NCBI RefSeq assembly: GCF_014644435.1
Contig: NZ_BMKR01000019.1
Coordinates: forward strand, 61,590-125,589
Length of the DNA: 64,000 bases
Direction: 5' to 3'
Source of the DNA: Paenibacillus albidus
Lineage (GTDB): Bacteria; Bacillota; Bacilli; Paenibacillales; Paenibacillaceae
The notes below the pieces were generated by a model that worked only from the letters and a program-made list of their open reading frames with translations, made no database searches and was not told where the DNA came from. Made by a program: the position numbers and the translations under genes. Shown piece by piece: positions 1-7,456 of the stretch (positions within the stretch are counted from its first letter, which is position 1; every line of letters starts with the position of its first letter).

Positions 1-869
1 GAGCCAATCATATAGCCGAGCGGAATACAGGCTTCCATAAGACCGAATTGAAAGGGTGTTGATTTCCAGACCTTAACAGCCATAACCTGGGTCAGCATCA
101 TCGAAGGCATGAAGAACAAGGTAAGGGAAGGCAGCATAATGATGACGGCGCGGGCGAAGGGGAACCTCCAAATATAGCGGACACCTTCGGCCAGGTCTTG
201 GGTGAACTTTCTTTTTTCTCTGGGGGCAAGGTTGACACGGGAAGGCAGCGGTAGCGAGCGGACAGCCAGGATCAGCAGGAAGGATACGAAGAAAGTAACG
301 CCGTCAAATAAAATAGCGTCAGCCGCGCCGAAGCTGGCCACAAAAATACCTCCCGCCGAAAAGCCGATCGTCCGGCAAATATTTTCCGACAGATTCAGGA
401 GCCCTACCGCTTGTTGCACATGCTCTTTGCCGACTACGCCTACGATCGAAGCCTGATAGGCCGGGGACTGGAATAATGCCGAAGCTGTCGTAAGCCCCAT
501 CAATACAGCCACGATAATGAACGAAGTGGACGGTACGGAGATTACCGCAGCCAGCGTCAGTGCCAGCACACAGCTAATCAGATCCGTGACCAGCATAATG
601 GTTCTGCGGTTCACTCTGTCTGCAAAGGTGCCTCCGATCGAGCCAAGCAGGGAACTGAGCAATAAATTGATAATGGTAAGGACGGCAACCAATCGGGCGC
701 TTCCGGTTGTTTGCAGCACCCAGAGACTCAAGGCGATACTGTGAAAGGTGTTGCCGAACAGGGAAATGGAAAAGGAGCAAAGCAGCAGCAGGAATCTCCG
801 GTTTCCCCAAATCGTCGGATGGGATTGGACAGTGGGGGTTGCGGGTTTCGCCAAGCTTGGATCTGGCAT
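1..869 (-). CDS. MFS transporter, macrolide-efflux-like (MFS_3 type), 3' end outside window
   Basis: Translating the minus strand from the ATG at 869 gives an open frame that runs off the left edge with no stop, about 289 residues visible. It opens with a short polar N-terminus (MPDPSLAKPATPTVQ) and then successive hydrophobic spans separated by the MFS loop GGTFADRVNRRTIM, the conserved G-x3-D-R-x-x-R-R signature between helices 2 and 3. A GAGGAG ribosome site lies about 8 nt upstream of the start. The layout suggests a drug or small-molecule exporter of the MFS_3/MefA-like group; the substrate is unknown. It lies 49 bp downstream of a LacI-family gene in the same orientation, with an operator-like palindrome between them. 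Confidence 0.85.
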   Translation of the reverse strand, partial: MPDPSLAKPATPTVQSHPTIWGNRRFLLLLCSFSISLFGNTFHSIALSLWVLQTTGSARLVAVLTIINLLLSSLLGSIGGTFADRVNRRTIMLVTDLISCVLALTLAAVISVPSTSFIIVAVLMGLTTASALFQSPAYQASIVGVVGKEHVQQAVGLLNLSENICRTIGFSAGGIFVASFGAADAILFDGVTFFVSFLLILAVRSLPLPSRVNLAPREKRKFTQDLAEGVRYIWRFPFARAVIIMLPSLTLFFMPSMMLTQVMAVKVWKSTPFQFGLMEACIPLGYMIG

Positions 870-887
870 AACGTTCTCTCCTCTCAA

Positions 888-901
888 CTTAAGCGTTTAA
901 G
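888..901. promoter_or_regulatory. LacI-family operator-like palindrome
   Basis: CTTAAGCGTTTAAG is a 14-bp near-perfect palindrome (one mismatched pair) with the central CG typical of LacI/GalR operators. It lies between the lacI-like stop and the MFS start, so the regulator could control the exporter from here. Assignment is by motif shape only. Confidence 0.5.
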
Positions 902-918
902 TGAACAGCTAAAAAAAA

Positions 919-1830
919 TTATTCTACAAAAATACGGTTATTTTCTTGTTCAGCGTAGTTGGAGCGGTTCAGTAAATCTGTCATTAGCTCAAAGGCAGCC
1001 GCTGTTTTATCTCCGCTAAAGGTAACCTTTTGTACCTGTTCACCCAGTATTTGTGGACAATTGCAGGTACAGACAACATAGAGACGTTCAAAGCTCCCGG
1101 CTTTCTGGGCGTAACTACCCATAAACTCATTGATGATGATAGCTTCTTGAAATTGTTGACCCTGCAGGATATTATCCAGTTCCTCCTGATTCTGAACCAT
1201 AAACACCGCGTCGTCCGGCAGCGGAAGGCTATCCCTGATGTAGCGGGCAAGCAGAGAATTGTTGTAGCTCTCCATAATTAAGCAGACCTTCGAAGGATCC
1301 TCAGGCATAATCTTGCCTAGAGCGGAGCGGTAGTTGAACAGAACCTGCTTGAACAGCTTATCCTCAATCAGGCTGTCAATCAGAATCAGTGGTATACCTT
1401 CCACAAAGTGTTGGGATATGGAATAGAAGGATTCATCCCGGACATCGATTAGGAATACGGCTTCCAGTTTTCGTTCAATGATGATATCCAGGGAAGGTTT
1501 CTCTGCATCCAGTGAGTATAGCAGCGTATGATAGCCGGCCGCTGTCAGCCGCTGTTCCAAAGACCGGATAAACGAAAACTGCGAATGGAGCTTCCAGTAA
1601 GGCATATTGACAGATGTATTGACCAATACGCCAACCAATCCCGTGCGTCTGTTCGCCAGCGAGCGGGCCGCCAGATTCGGAATGTAATGAAGCTCTTCGG
1701 CAAGCTGCATAATCTGATTGCGTGTCTTCTCCGGAATGGTCTGGTTACCAACGCGGTTCAGAACATAGCTTACCGTCGCCACAGAGACGTTGGCCCTAAG
1801 CGCGATGTCTTTCATTGTAGTCTTTTTCAA
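919..1830 (-). CDS. LacI/GalR-family transcriptional regulator
   Basis: 303 residues. Residues 6-25 (MKDIALRANVSVATVSYVLN) form the LacI-type helix-turn-helix, followed by the hinge segment with NLAARSLANRRT near residue 55 and a periplasmic-binding-protein-like effector domain. It is somewhat shorter than the usual 330-340 residues, the C-terminal lobe being compact. The start at 1830 gives MKKTTMKDIA; an internal ATG five codons later is an alternative. It is transcribed toward the MFS exporter and probably represses it through the palindrome at 888-901. The effector cannot be told from sequence. Confidence 0.9.
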   Translation of the reverse strand: MKKTTMKDIALRANVSVATVSYVLNRVGNQTIPEKTRNQIMQLAEELHYIPNLAARSLANRRTGLVGVLVNTSVNMPYWKLHSQFSFIRSLEQRLTAAGYHTLLYSLDAEKPSLDIIIERKLEAVFLIDVRDESFYSISQHFVEGIPLILIDSLIEDKLFKQVLFNYRSALGKIMPEDPSKVCLIMESYNNSLLARYIRDSLPLPDDAVFMVQNQEELDNILQGQQFQEAIIINEFMGSYAQKAGSFERLYVVCTCNCPQILGEQVQKVTFSGDKTAAAFELMTDLLNRSNYAEQENNRIFVE

Positions 1831-1924
1831 GGCTGCCTGGCTCCTTACCTTGTATAATATTTCTAAATATTAACATTGGGATCAGCGAAGAGTCAATCCA
1901 TCGTATTGCACCTTTGCTCGTCTG

Positions 1925-1953
1925 TTGACGGAGAGGGCACCAAGATTTAGTAT
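1925..1953 (+). promoter_or_regulatory. Sigma-A-type promoter for ung
   Basis: TTGACG (1925-1930), a 17-bp spacer and TAGTAT (1948-1953). Transcription would begin near 1960 and leave a leader of about 150 nt before ung. Confidence 0.5.
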
Positions 1954-2114
1954 ATTAAAAGCGGGTTTCTATGAATAATAGGCTGAATTAATGATAGACT
2001 CAGAGAATGTGGCAGCCAAATCCGAGTTTGGTGCAGAGTCATCAAATGGATCAAAATTGTGGTTAATAACAGATAAAGAATGAATACTATGGCAAGCGGC
2101 AGGAGGAGAACCGG

Positions 2115-2783
2115 ATGTTTGGAAATGATTGGGACGAGGTACTGGAAGAAGAAACGAACAAACCGTATTTTCAAGAGCTGCGGTATGCGCTGGCACGGGA
2201 ATACAAGGAACATACGGTCTATCCGCCAAAAGATTTATTGTTCTCTGCGCTGAAGCTGACCCCTTATCAGCAGACCAGGGTTGTCATCCTGGGACAAGAT
2301 CCTTATCATGGAGCGGGACAGGCGCATGGACTCAGCTTCTCTGTGAAGCCAGGTGTACGGATTCCGCCATCCCTGCGCAATATTTATGCGGAGCTGAAGG
2401 AGGATACAGGGGCTGCGATTCCGAATCATGGTTCGCTGCTGCACTGGGCCGAACAGGGTGTACTGATGCTGAATGCGGTGCTGACCGTACGTGAAGGACA
2501 GCCCAATTCGCATAAAGGGCTGGGCTGGGAGAGGTTTACGGATGCGATTATGGAGAAACTGAATGAACGGACTGTGCCGCTGGTCTTTATTTTATGGGGA
2601 AGCCATGCGCAGCAAAAAGGGGCTTTTATCGATAAAAGCCGCCATCTGGTCATTCAGTCCCCGCACCCCAGCCCGTTTTCGGCACACCGCGGCTTTTTGG
2701 GCAGCCGCCCTTTTTCCCGGGCTAATCAGTATTTGGAATCACATCATCTGGAAGGTATAGATTGGTCCATTCCGAACTTATAG
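2115..2783 (+). CDS. ung: Uracil-DNA glycosylase (family 1)
   Basis: 222 residues, the normal length for family-1 UNG. It removes uracil from DNA to begin base-excision repair. The water-activating motif GQDPYHG is at residues 60-66 (catalytic Asp62) and the DNA-intercalation loop HPSPFSAHRG at 184-193 (His184). An AGGAGG site lies a few bases before the ATG. The next small gene begins 33 bp after the stop and may be cotranscribed. Confidence 0.97.
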   Translation: MFGNDWDEVLEEETNKPYFQELRYALAREYKEHTVYPPKDLLFSALKLTPYQQTRVVILGQDPYHGAGQAHGLSFSVKPGVRIPPSLRNIYAELKEDTGAAIPNHGSLLHWAEQGVLMLNAVLTVREGQPNSHKGLGWERFTDAIMEKLNERTVPLVFILWGSHAQQKGAFIDKSRHLVIQSPHPSPFSAHRGFLGSRPFSRANQYLESHHLEGIDWSIPNL

Positions 2784-2816
2784 GTAGCTTTGGACGACAG
2801 CGAAGGGGTTGGCGCA

Positions 2817-3221
2817 ATGAAACATTGGGTGGGCAGACCGGTTATTATGTATTGCGGCGAAGAGCCCTACACCATCATGAAGGGAATTCTGCGCAAATGG
2901 GACCCTGCGGCCTCTGTGGCGGTTATCGGCCATCAGGAAATTGCCGTGCCTTTTCGTGATATTATGTACATCAAGGCTTTGGCACCCAAAGAGCGGGCCT
3001 TGCCTCCGGTGCTCCATTCCGTCGGATACGTCATGAGAGAGCGGCAGCAGTTTGATACCGCCGTCTATTTCAAATCGGCAGTAACTGTCTGGAGAGGGGA
3101 CAAGCTGATTGCCTTTAATACATCGATCATATCCCATACAAAAGGTTCAGTTACGCTTCAGGATGGTCAGAGTCTGATGAAGGGTACTCATCTATTTGTA
3201 GTGCGGTCCTTGCGGGGATAA
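2817..3221 (+). CDS. Conserved hypothetical protein, 134 aa
   Basis: I do not recognise a named family. The start is placed at ATG 2817 (MKHWVGRPVIMY) because a GAAGGGG site precedes it; an in-frame TTG at 2790 would add nine unconvincing residues. The first half looks like a small beta-barrel (VIMYCGEEPYTIMKGIL, then IAVPFRDIMYIKAL), the second a further beta-rich segment ending LFVVRSLRG. No signal peptide or membrane span is seen. It follows ung closely and ends before a bidirectional terminator, so ung and this gene probably form one transcript. Confidence 0.75.
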   Translation: MKHWVGRPVIMYCGEEPYTIMKGILRKWDPAASVAVIGHQEIAVPFRDIMYIKALAPKERALPPVLHSVGYVMRERQQFDTAVYFKSAVTVWRGDKLIAFNTSIISHTKGSVTLQDGQSLMKGTHLFVVRSLRG

Positions 3222-3238
3222 GCGCATATTCACAAGTC

Positions 3239-3275
3239 AAAAGGCAAGCCTTCGATTACCCGGAGGCTTGCCTTT
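3239..3275. terminator. Bidirectional intrinsic terminator
   Basis: AAAGGCAAGCCT pairs with AGGCTTGCCTTT across a 12-nt loop, flanked by A-rich and T-rich tracts. It serves the converging 2817-3221 gene and the AI-2E-family gene. Confidence 0.85.
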
Positions 3276-3291
3276 GTTTGGATTCCCGTCT

Positions 3292-4401
3292 CTATAAAGG
3301 CTCCACAGGATCTGGCGGCGGATCTTCGACCCGCTCCGCGACAATGATCTCATAAATGTGCAGGAAGATAATTTTGGCGATCATATAGACCGGAAGGGCG
3401 ATAAGCACGCCGATAATACCATAGAAATCTCCGCCGATCAGCACGAGAACCACAGTAGTTAAGGGATGGACATCAAGTGATTTGCCGTAAATGATCGGCG
3501 AGAGCAGATTATCCTGAATCTGCTGGGCGATGATAATAATGACGAGTGCCCAGAGGGCCATGGATGGCGATTCGATGAAGCCCACGATAAGGACAGGAAT
3601 GGCGGCGAGCAGCGAACCTACATAGGGAATAAAATTCAGCGGAACTGAAATCACAGCCAGCATCAGGGCATACGGCATACCGATAATAAGAAAGCCGATA
3701 TACAGCATGACACCCAGGACAACATTGAGCAGAACACGTGTAACAATGAAGCTGCTGAGTGCACTGTCAATTTCCTTGAGGATTTCCTGTCCTTCCTTGC
3801 GGTATTTCTTTGGAACCAGTCCCATAAGAATAGGGGTCAGCTTGTGGCCATCCTTCAGCATGTAATACAGAAGGATCGGCAGGGTGGCGATCACGATAAC
3901 GATGCTGGAGACAATACTGATGAAATTGGACATGGAATCCGTTACCCAGGAAATGGCGTCGTTCAAATAGCCGGAGAACCTGGCAAAGATATCGGATTCA
4001 CCCTGGAATATACGTGAGAACAGCGGTTTGCTGCGCAATTGATTGAACTGCTCCTGAATTCCCTGGACCAGATAAGGCGTGCTGTCGATAAAGTTCTGGA
4101 TTTGTTCCTGAAGCGTCGGCCAGACCAGGATCCAAAAAAGCACAAACAGCCCGGCGAAGACAAGATAAATCAGCAGGATGGAAAACATGCGGTTCAGCCT
4201 TTTTTTCTCCAGGAAACTGACGAGCGGCCGCAGCAGATAATACATGAACCCCGAGAGCATCATCGGAACCAGCAGCAGATTTATAATGGCGCCCAGCGGC
4301 CTGAAGAGGAACATCACTTTGGAACCCAGATACAAGATCAGCAAAAAAGCAATAATGCCAAGGCATGTCCGGAAATACCTGTGTTGCAGCAAATGCAGCA
4401 C
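3292..4401 (-). CDS. AI-2E/UPF0118-family membrane transporter
   Basis: 369 residues with about eight hydrophobic spans. An N-terminal pair (near 15-60) is followed by a long amphipathic region (near 95-150) and a C-terminal bundle containing PLNFIPYVGSLLAAIPV and NLLSPIIYGKSLDVHPLTTVVLV split over two helices, both typical of the AI-2E exporter/YtvI-YueF superfamily. Characterised members export autoinducer-2 or act as Na+/H+ antiporters, so the substrate is open. It is monocistronic, ending at the shared terminator downstream of ung. Confidence 0.9.
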   Translation of the reverse strand: MLHLLQHRYFRTCLGIIAFLLILYLGSKVMFLFRPLGAIINLLLVPMMLSGFMYYLLRPLVSFLEKKRLNRMFSILLIYLVFAGLFVLFWILVWPTLQEQIQNFIDSTPYLVQGIQEQFNQLRSKPLFSRIFQGESDIFARFSGYLNDAISWVTDSMSNFISIVSSIVIVIATLPILLYYMLKDGHKLTPILMGLVPKKYRKEGQEILKEIDSALSSFIVTRVLLNVVLGVMLYIGFLIIGMPYALMLAVISVPLNFIPYVGSLLAAIPVLIVGFIESPSMALWALVIIIIAQQIQDNLLSPIIYGKSLDVHPLTTVVLVLIGGDFYGIIGVLIALPVYMIAKIIFLHIYEIIVAERVEDPPPDPVEPL

Positions 4402-4593
4402 CCCCTAATTTCTATAATGTTTATTTTCCGGCGTATGTACTGCACCATTTGGAGGCTCTACTAATATACTAAACCCGGTTCTATCTTTATAACCTAATTC
4501 GCAAGTCTTGATTCACAGAATGGATATGAATGCGTGCAGTCACGGTTTAAGAGGTGGCATAGGCGGTTAATACCGCTTTATCGGGAGGGATGC

Positions 4594-5088
4594 ATGATGA
4601 CCAGACTTGTCGTGGGGATTTTCGGGCATCCAAGTGATGCTTCCCTGTCTATCAACGCAGTGCAGGAAATCGGAATCAAGGCGAAGGATATATCGGTCGT
4701 AACCAAACAGAAGGCCGTCGTCGAGCGGATTGGCAAAGACACAGGGATTGGCCAGGCAAAAGCCGGGGTTGGGAACGGGGGATTATTCGGTACCGCCAAG
4801 GGGCTTGCTGTGGGACTTGCAATGATGCCCGACTCGGCTGTAGCAGCCGGTCCAGCCGCACCAAAACTGGCAGGCGCCGGTCTGGGAGAGGAACCGCAGA
4901 TCGATGGCTTGGCCGTCAGTCTGATCGGAATCGGTATTCCAAAAGCGGATGCCATAGCCTATGCTCAGCATGCCGAGCAGGAACATATAATCGTAATCGT
5001 CAAACTCAACGGGGAGAACAGCCGGCAGGTGGAGGATCTGTTTAAAGCACATCATGCCATTCCGCTTAGATCTTCAGAAATGGATTAG
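4594..5088 (+). CDS. General-stress-protein-like (YflT/17M-related) protein
   Basis: 164 residues, starting at tandem ATGs (4594/4597) after a GGGAGGG site. The N-terminal MTRLVVGIFGHPSDASLSINAVQEIG resembles the ferredoxin-like fold of 'heat induced stress protein YflT' domains. A Gly/Ala-rich hydrophobic hairpin sits in the middle (GNGGLFGTAKGLAVGLAMMP) and a second copy-like half follows (LIGIGIPKADAIAYAQHAEQEHIIVIV). It is probably a small membrane-associated or oligomeric stress protein; biochemical function is unknown. It has its own terminator and converges on a small minus-strand gene. Confidence 0.7.
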   Translation: MMTRLVVGIFGHPSDASLSINAVQEIGIKAKDISVVTKQKAVVERIGKDTGIGQAKAGVGNGGLFGTAKGLAVGLAMMPDSAVAAGPAAPKLAGAGLGEEPQIDGLAVSLIGIGIPKADAIAYAQHAEQEHIIVIVKLNGENSRQVEDLFKAHHAIPLRSSEMD

Positions 5089-5099
5089 AAACGAATATA

Positions 5100-5342
5100 T
5101 CAAGGTCTGGAACGCGCTGAACGGGATTTCCGTTTGAGCGCTTTTTTTCTGGATTGAATAAGCAAAGTCGGGATAATCTCGTTCACACCTCCGGTTTCTC
5201 TCGTCACCTCCCTGGCTTTAATCAAGGACAGAAACGCAAAAAATTCACCTAAAGCAGCCAGGCCGGAGGCAATAATGGCCAGGTCTTCGGCACTTAGCTC
5301 TTCAATCTCCAGTGTGTTGCTTTGATTTGGATTATCGCCCAT
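5100..5342 (-). CDS. Small hypothetical protein, 80 aa
   Basis: Starts at ATG 5342 with AGGTGA positioned 7 nt upstream; the longer frame to 5630 lacks a ribosome site and reads as A+T-rich non-coding DNA. The protein has an acidic N-terminus (MGDNPNQSNTLEIEELSAED), a hydrophobic helix around residues 22-42 (IIASGLAALGEFFAFLSLIKA) and a very basic tail (KKALKRKSRSARSRP). The form suggests a small membrane-anchored or nucleic-acid-binding protein. I recognise no family. Confidence 0.65.
   Translation of the reverse strand: MGDNPNQSNTLEIEELSAEDLAIIASGLAALGEFFAFLSLIKAREVTRETGGVNEIIPTLLIQSRKKALKRKSRSARSRP
5114..5148 (+). terminator. Terminator of the 4594-5088 gene
   Basis: GCGCTGAACGG and CCGTTTGAGCGC form an imperfect stem followed by seven T on the plus strand. 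It overlaps the 3' end of the opposing small gene. Confidence 0.7.
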
Positions 5343-5547
5343 CTGCTGATCACCTGCTTTTTCCGGTATGTAATATAAACTATGTTGGAGGTCATGGGGT
5401 TGAATAGGCATTTGAGACGTAATTTCTCTGTCTTGGCAAACAAGCCATAATAACGAATAGGAATAAAGAATTATAGAAAATATAATCGTTGAGCAGGGAG
5501 GTTGCTTCGACCAAAAAAGAAAGATGGATTTGATTTGATAAATGCGC

Positions 5548-5576
5548 TTTACAGGGAATGAAAACGCTGTTAAAAT
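5548..5576 (+). promoter_or_regulatory. fru operon promoter
   Basis: TTTACA (5548-5553), exactly 17 bp, TAAAAT (5571-5576). The spacer is filled by a CRE-like site and the -10 runs into 10-bp-phased direct repeats. Confidence 0.7.
5559..5572. promoter_or_regulatory. CRE (CcpA) site inside the fru promoter
   Basis: TGAAAACGCTGTTA matches the Bacillus CRE consensus TGWNANCGNTNWCA at 13 of 14 positions. Lying between -35 and -10 it would block transcription when CcpA is active, as expected for a secondary-sugar operon. Confidence 0.65.
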
Positions 5577-5640
5577 CATAAATGAGCATAAATGATCATT
5601 AAAATTCAAAATATATGGTGAAATGGTCATAAATACTCAT
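5574..5640. promoter_or_regulatory. Candidate FruR (DeoR-family) operator repeats
   Basis: Tandem 10-bp-phased units (AATCATA, AATGAGCATA, AATGATCATT) overlap the -10 and start site. A second copy, ATGGTCATAAATACTCAT at 5623-5640, matches ATGAGCATAAATGATCAT at 5582-5599 in 14 of 18 positions, 41 bp apart. DeoR-family repressors commonly bind such direct repeats. Position suggests autorepression by the adjacent FruR. Confidence 0.6.
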
Positions 5641-5700
5641 CGAAGGGATATATAGTTGAGCGCGGAGAGTTACGCTGGAACATAAAGGGAGAGTGGCAAC

Positions 5701-6465
5701 ATGCTCTTTGAAGAGGAGCGAAAGCGCCGGATTGTTCACTATGTCGAGATGCATACAAGGGGATCGGTTCAGGAGCTTAGCCAGGAAATGGGCGTATCCG
5801 AATCGACGGTTCGCCGGGATTTGAAAGAGCTTGAAGAGGCCAAGCTTTTGAAGCGTACACATGGCGGAGCGGTGTCTTTGCAGAGTGTGAACTTTGAGGC
5901 GGAATTTCAGGACAAGGAAGACCGCTTCCTTGAAGAGAAGCAGCGGATAGCACGCAAGGCGGTGGAAATGATCCAGGAAGGCGATGCCATCCTGCTGGAT
6001 GGAGGAACGACGACTTTGCATATAGCGAGGGAGCTTAGGTCCTTCTCCAATATCAAGGTCATCACGAACTCCATTATGGCTCTGAATGAATTGAAGGATT
6101 GCCGCACGATTGAAGTTTCAATTACCGGGGGAATGCTGAGGCCGGATACTATGGCTTTTGTGGGACCGATGACTGAACGTTCGCTGGAAATGGTGAGGGT
6201 GGATAAGGCGTTTCTGGGTACGAACGGACTTGACTTGCGGGAAGGAATCACCACACCGAATATGCTGGAAGCCGCAACTAAACGCAAGATGATTGCTGTT
6301 GCCAAGCAGTCCATCCTGCTTACGGACCATAGCAAGATCGGCCAGGTATCCTTTTGCAAAGTAGCCGACCTTACGGAAATGGATCACTGCATCATCGATT
6401 CCGGGGCCCCGGACGGCTTTATCGGGCGGCTGACAGATATGGACATTAACTTCACTTTAGTGTGA
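5701..6465 (+). CDS. fruR: DeoR-family repressor of the fructose operon
   Basis: 254 residues. An N-terminal winged helix (SVQELSQEMGVSESTVRRDL near residues 22-41, then LKRTHGGA) is followed by the DeoR C-terminal sensor domain with the DGGTTTLH and TNSIMALNEL sugar-phosphate loops. The start is preceded by AGGGAGAG. It is the first gene of fruRKA and probably senses fructose-1-phosphate, judged by position and family. It likely represses its own operon through the repeats at 5574-5640. Confidence 0.92.
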   Translation: MLFEEERKRRIVHYVEMHTRGSVQELSQEMGVSESTVRRDLKELEEAKLLKRTHGGAVSLQSVNFEAEFQDKEDRFLEEKQRIARKAVEMIQEGDAILLDGGTTTLHIARELRSFSNIKVITNSIMALNELKDCRTIEVSITGGMLRPDTMAFVGPMTERSLEMVRVDKAFLGTNGLDLREGITTPNMLEAATKRKMIAVAKQSILLTDHSKIGQVSFCKVADLTEMDHCIIDSGAPDGFIGRLTDMDINFTLV

Positions 6466-6494
6466 ACAAAACATAACAAATTGAGGGTGTAACT

Positions 6495-7406
6495 ATGATT
6501 TATACAGTAACGCTTAATCCTTCCATTGATTACATTGTGGAGGTTGATCAACTTATACTGGGCGGCTTGAACCGCATGGAGCGCGATCTGAAGCTCCCCG
6601 GCGGCAAGGGAATTAACGTTTCCCGGGTGCTGAATCAGCTTGAGGTGGAGAATAAGGCACTGGGTTTTCTGGGCGGCTTCACCGGCCGTTACATTGAGGA
6701 ATGGCTTCATCAGGAGGGCATTTCCAGCGATTTCGTAGCTGTTGCTGATGACACCCGCATTAATATCAAGCTCAAAGCAAAGGAAGAGACGGAGATCAAT
6801 GGTACAGGCCCGGCTATCCGTGCTGCGGAAGCGGAGGCCCTGCTGCATAAGCTTGATGCGCTGCAGGCCTCGGATATCGTTGTCTTGTCCGGGAGTGTTC
6901 CTCCTTCGCTTGGCGCAGATTTCTATGACCGCCTGATTGCGGTCTGCAAGCGGCGGGGTGCTGAATTCGTCATTGATACGACAGGGCAAGCCCTGAGACA
7001 GGCACTGGTGAGCAGGCCTCTGTTGATTAAGCCGAATCACCATGAGCTTGCAGAATTGTTCGGTGTAACGATTACCTCAAGAGATGAGATTATCGTCTAC
7101 GGACGCAGGCTCCTGGAAGAAGGAGCGCAGCATGTGCTGGTCTCCATGGCTGGTGAAGGTGCTTTGTTCATCTCCGAGCAAGGTGTCTATCATGCCAAAG
7201 CACCGGCAGGAATCGTGAAGAACTCGGTAGGTGCGGGTGATTCAATGATCGCCGGATTTGTAGGCACGTTCTCTTTAACCGGAGATCTGCTGGAAGCTTT
7301 CCGCGCAGGTGTAGCTTCGGGGAGCGCAACCGCCTTCTCCGATGACCTGGCATCCCGGGAGCACATCGAGCGGCTTCGGTCTGGGGTTGTGGTCTCGAAA
7401 GTGTAG
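6495..7406 (+). CDS. fruK: 1-Phosphofructokinase
   Basis: 303 residues, PfkB family. It phosphorylates fructose-1-phosphate to fructose-1,6-bisphosphate. The N-terminal VTLNPSIDYIV, the glycine motif LPGGKGINVSRVL and the C-terminal catalytic motif NSVGAGDSMIAGF (Asp general base) are all present. It begins 29 bp after fruR with a TTGAGGGTG ribosome site and is followed by fruA, the standard fruRKA order. Confidence 0.96.
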   Translation: MIYTVTLNPSIDYIVEVDQLILGGLNRMERDLKLPGGKGINVSRVLNQLEVENKALGFLGGFTGRYIEEWLHQEGISSDFVAVADDTRINIKLKAKEETEINGTGPAIRAAEAEALLHKLDALQASDIVVLSGSVPPSLGADFYDRLIAVCKRRGAEFVIDTTGQALRQALVSRPLLIKPNHHELAELFGVTITSRDEIIVYGRRLLEEGAQHVLVSMAGEGALFISEQGVYHAKAPAGIVKNSVGAGDSMIAGFVGTFSLTGDLLEAFRAGVASGSATAFSDDLASREHIERLRSGVVVSKV

Positions 7407-7456
7407 GCAAGGTAACCGCATTTTAGCATTTTAAAGAACTCTAGGAGTTGACAACA

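Noticed and set aside
4545..4570. Sigma-B-like promoter (GTTTAA-N14-GGTTAA) before the stress-protein-like gene
   Set aside because: The -10 differs from GGGTAT-type consensus, the support is one motif, and sigma-B is often absent in Paenibacillus.
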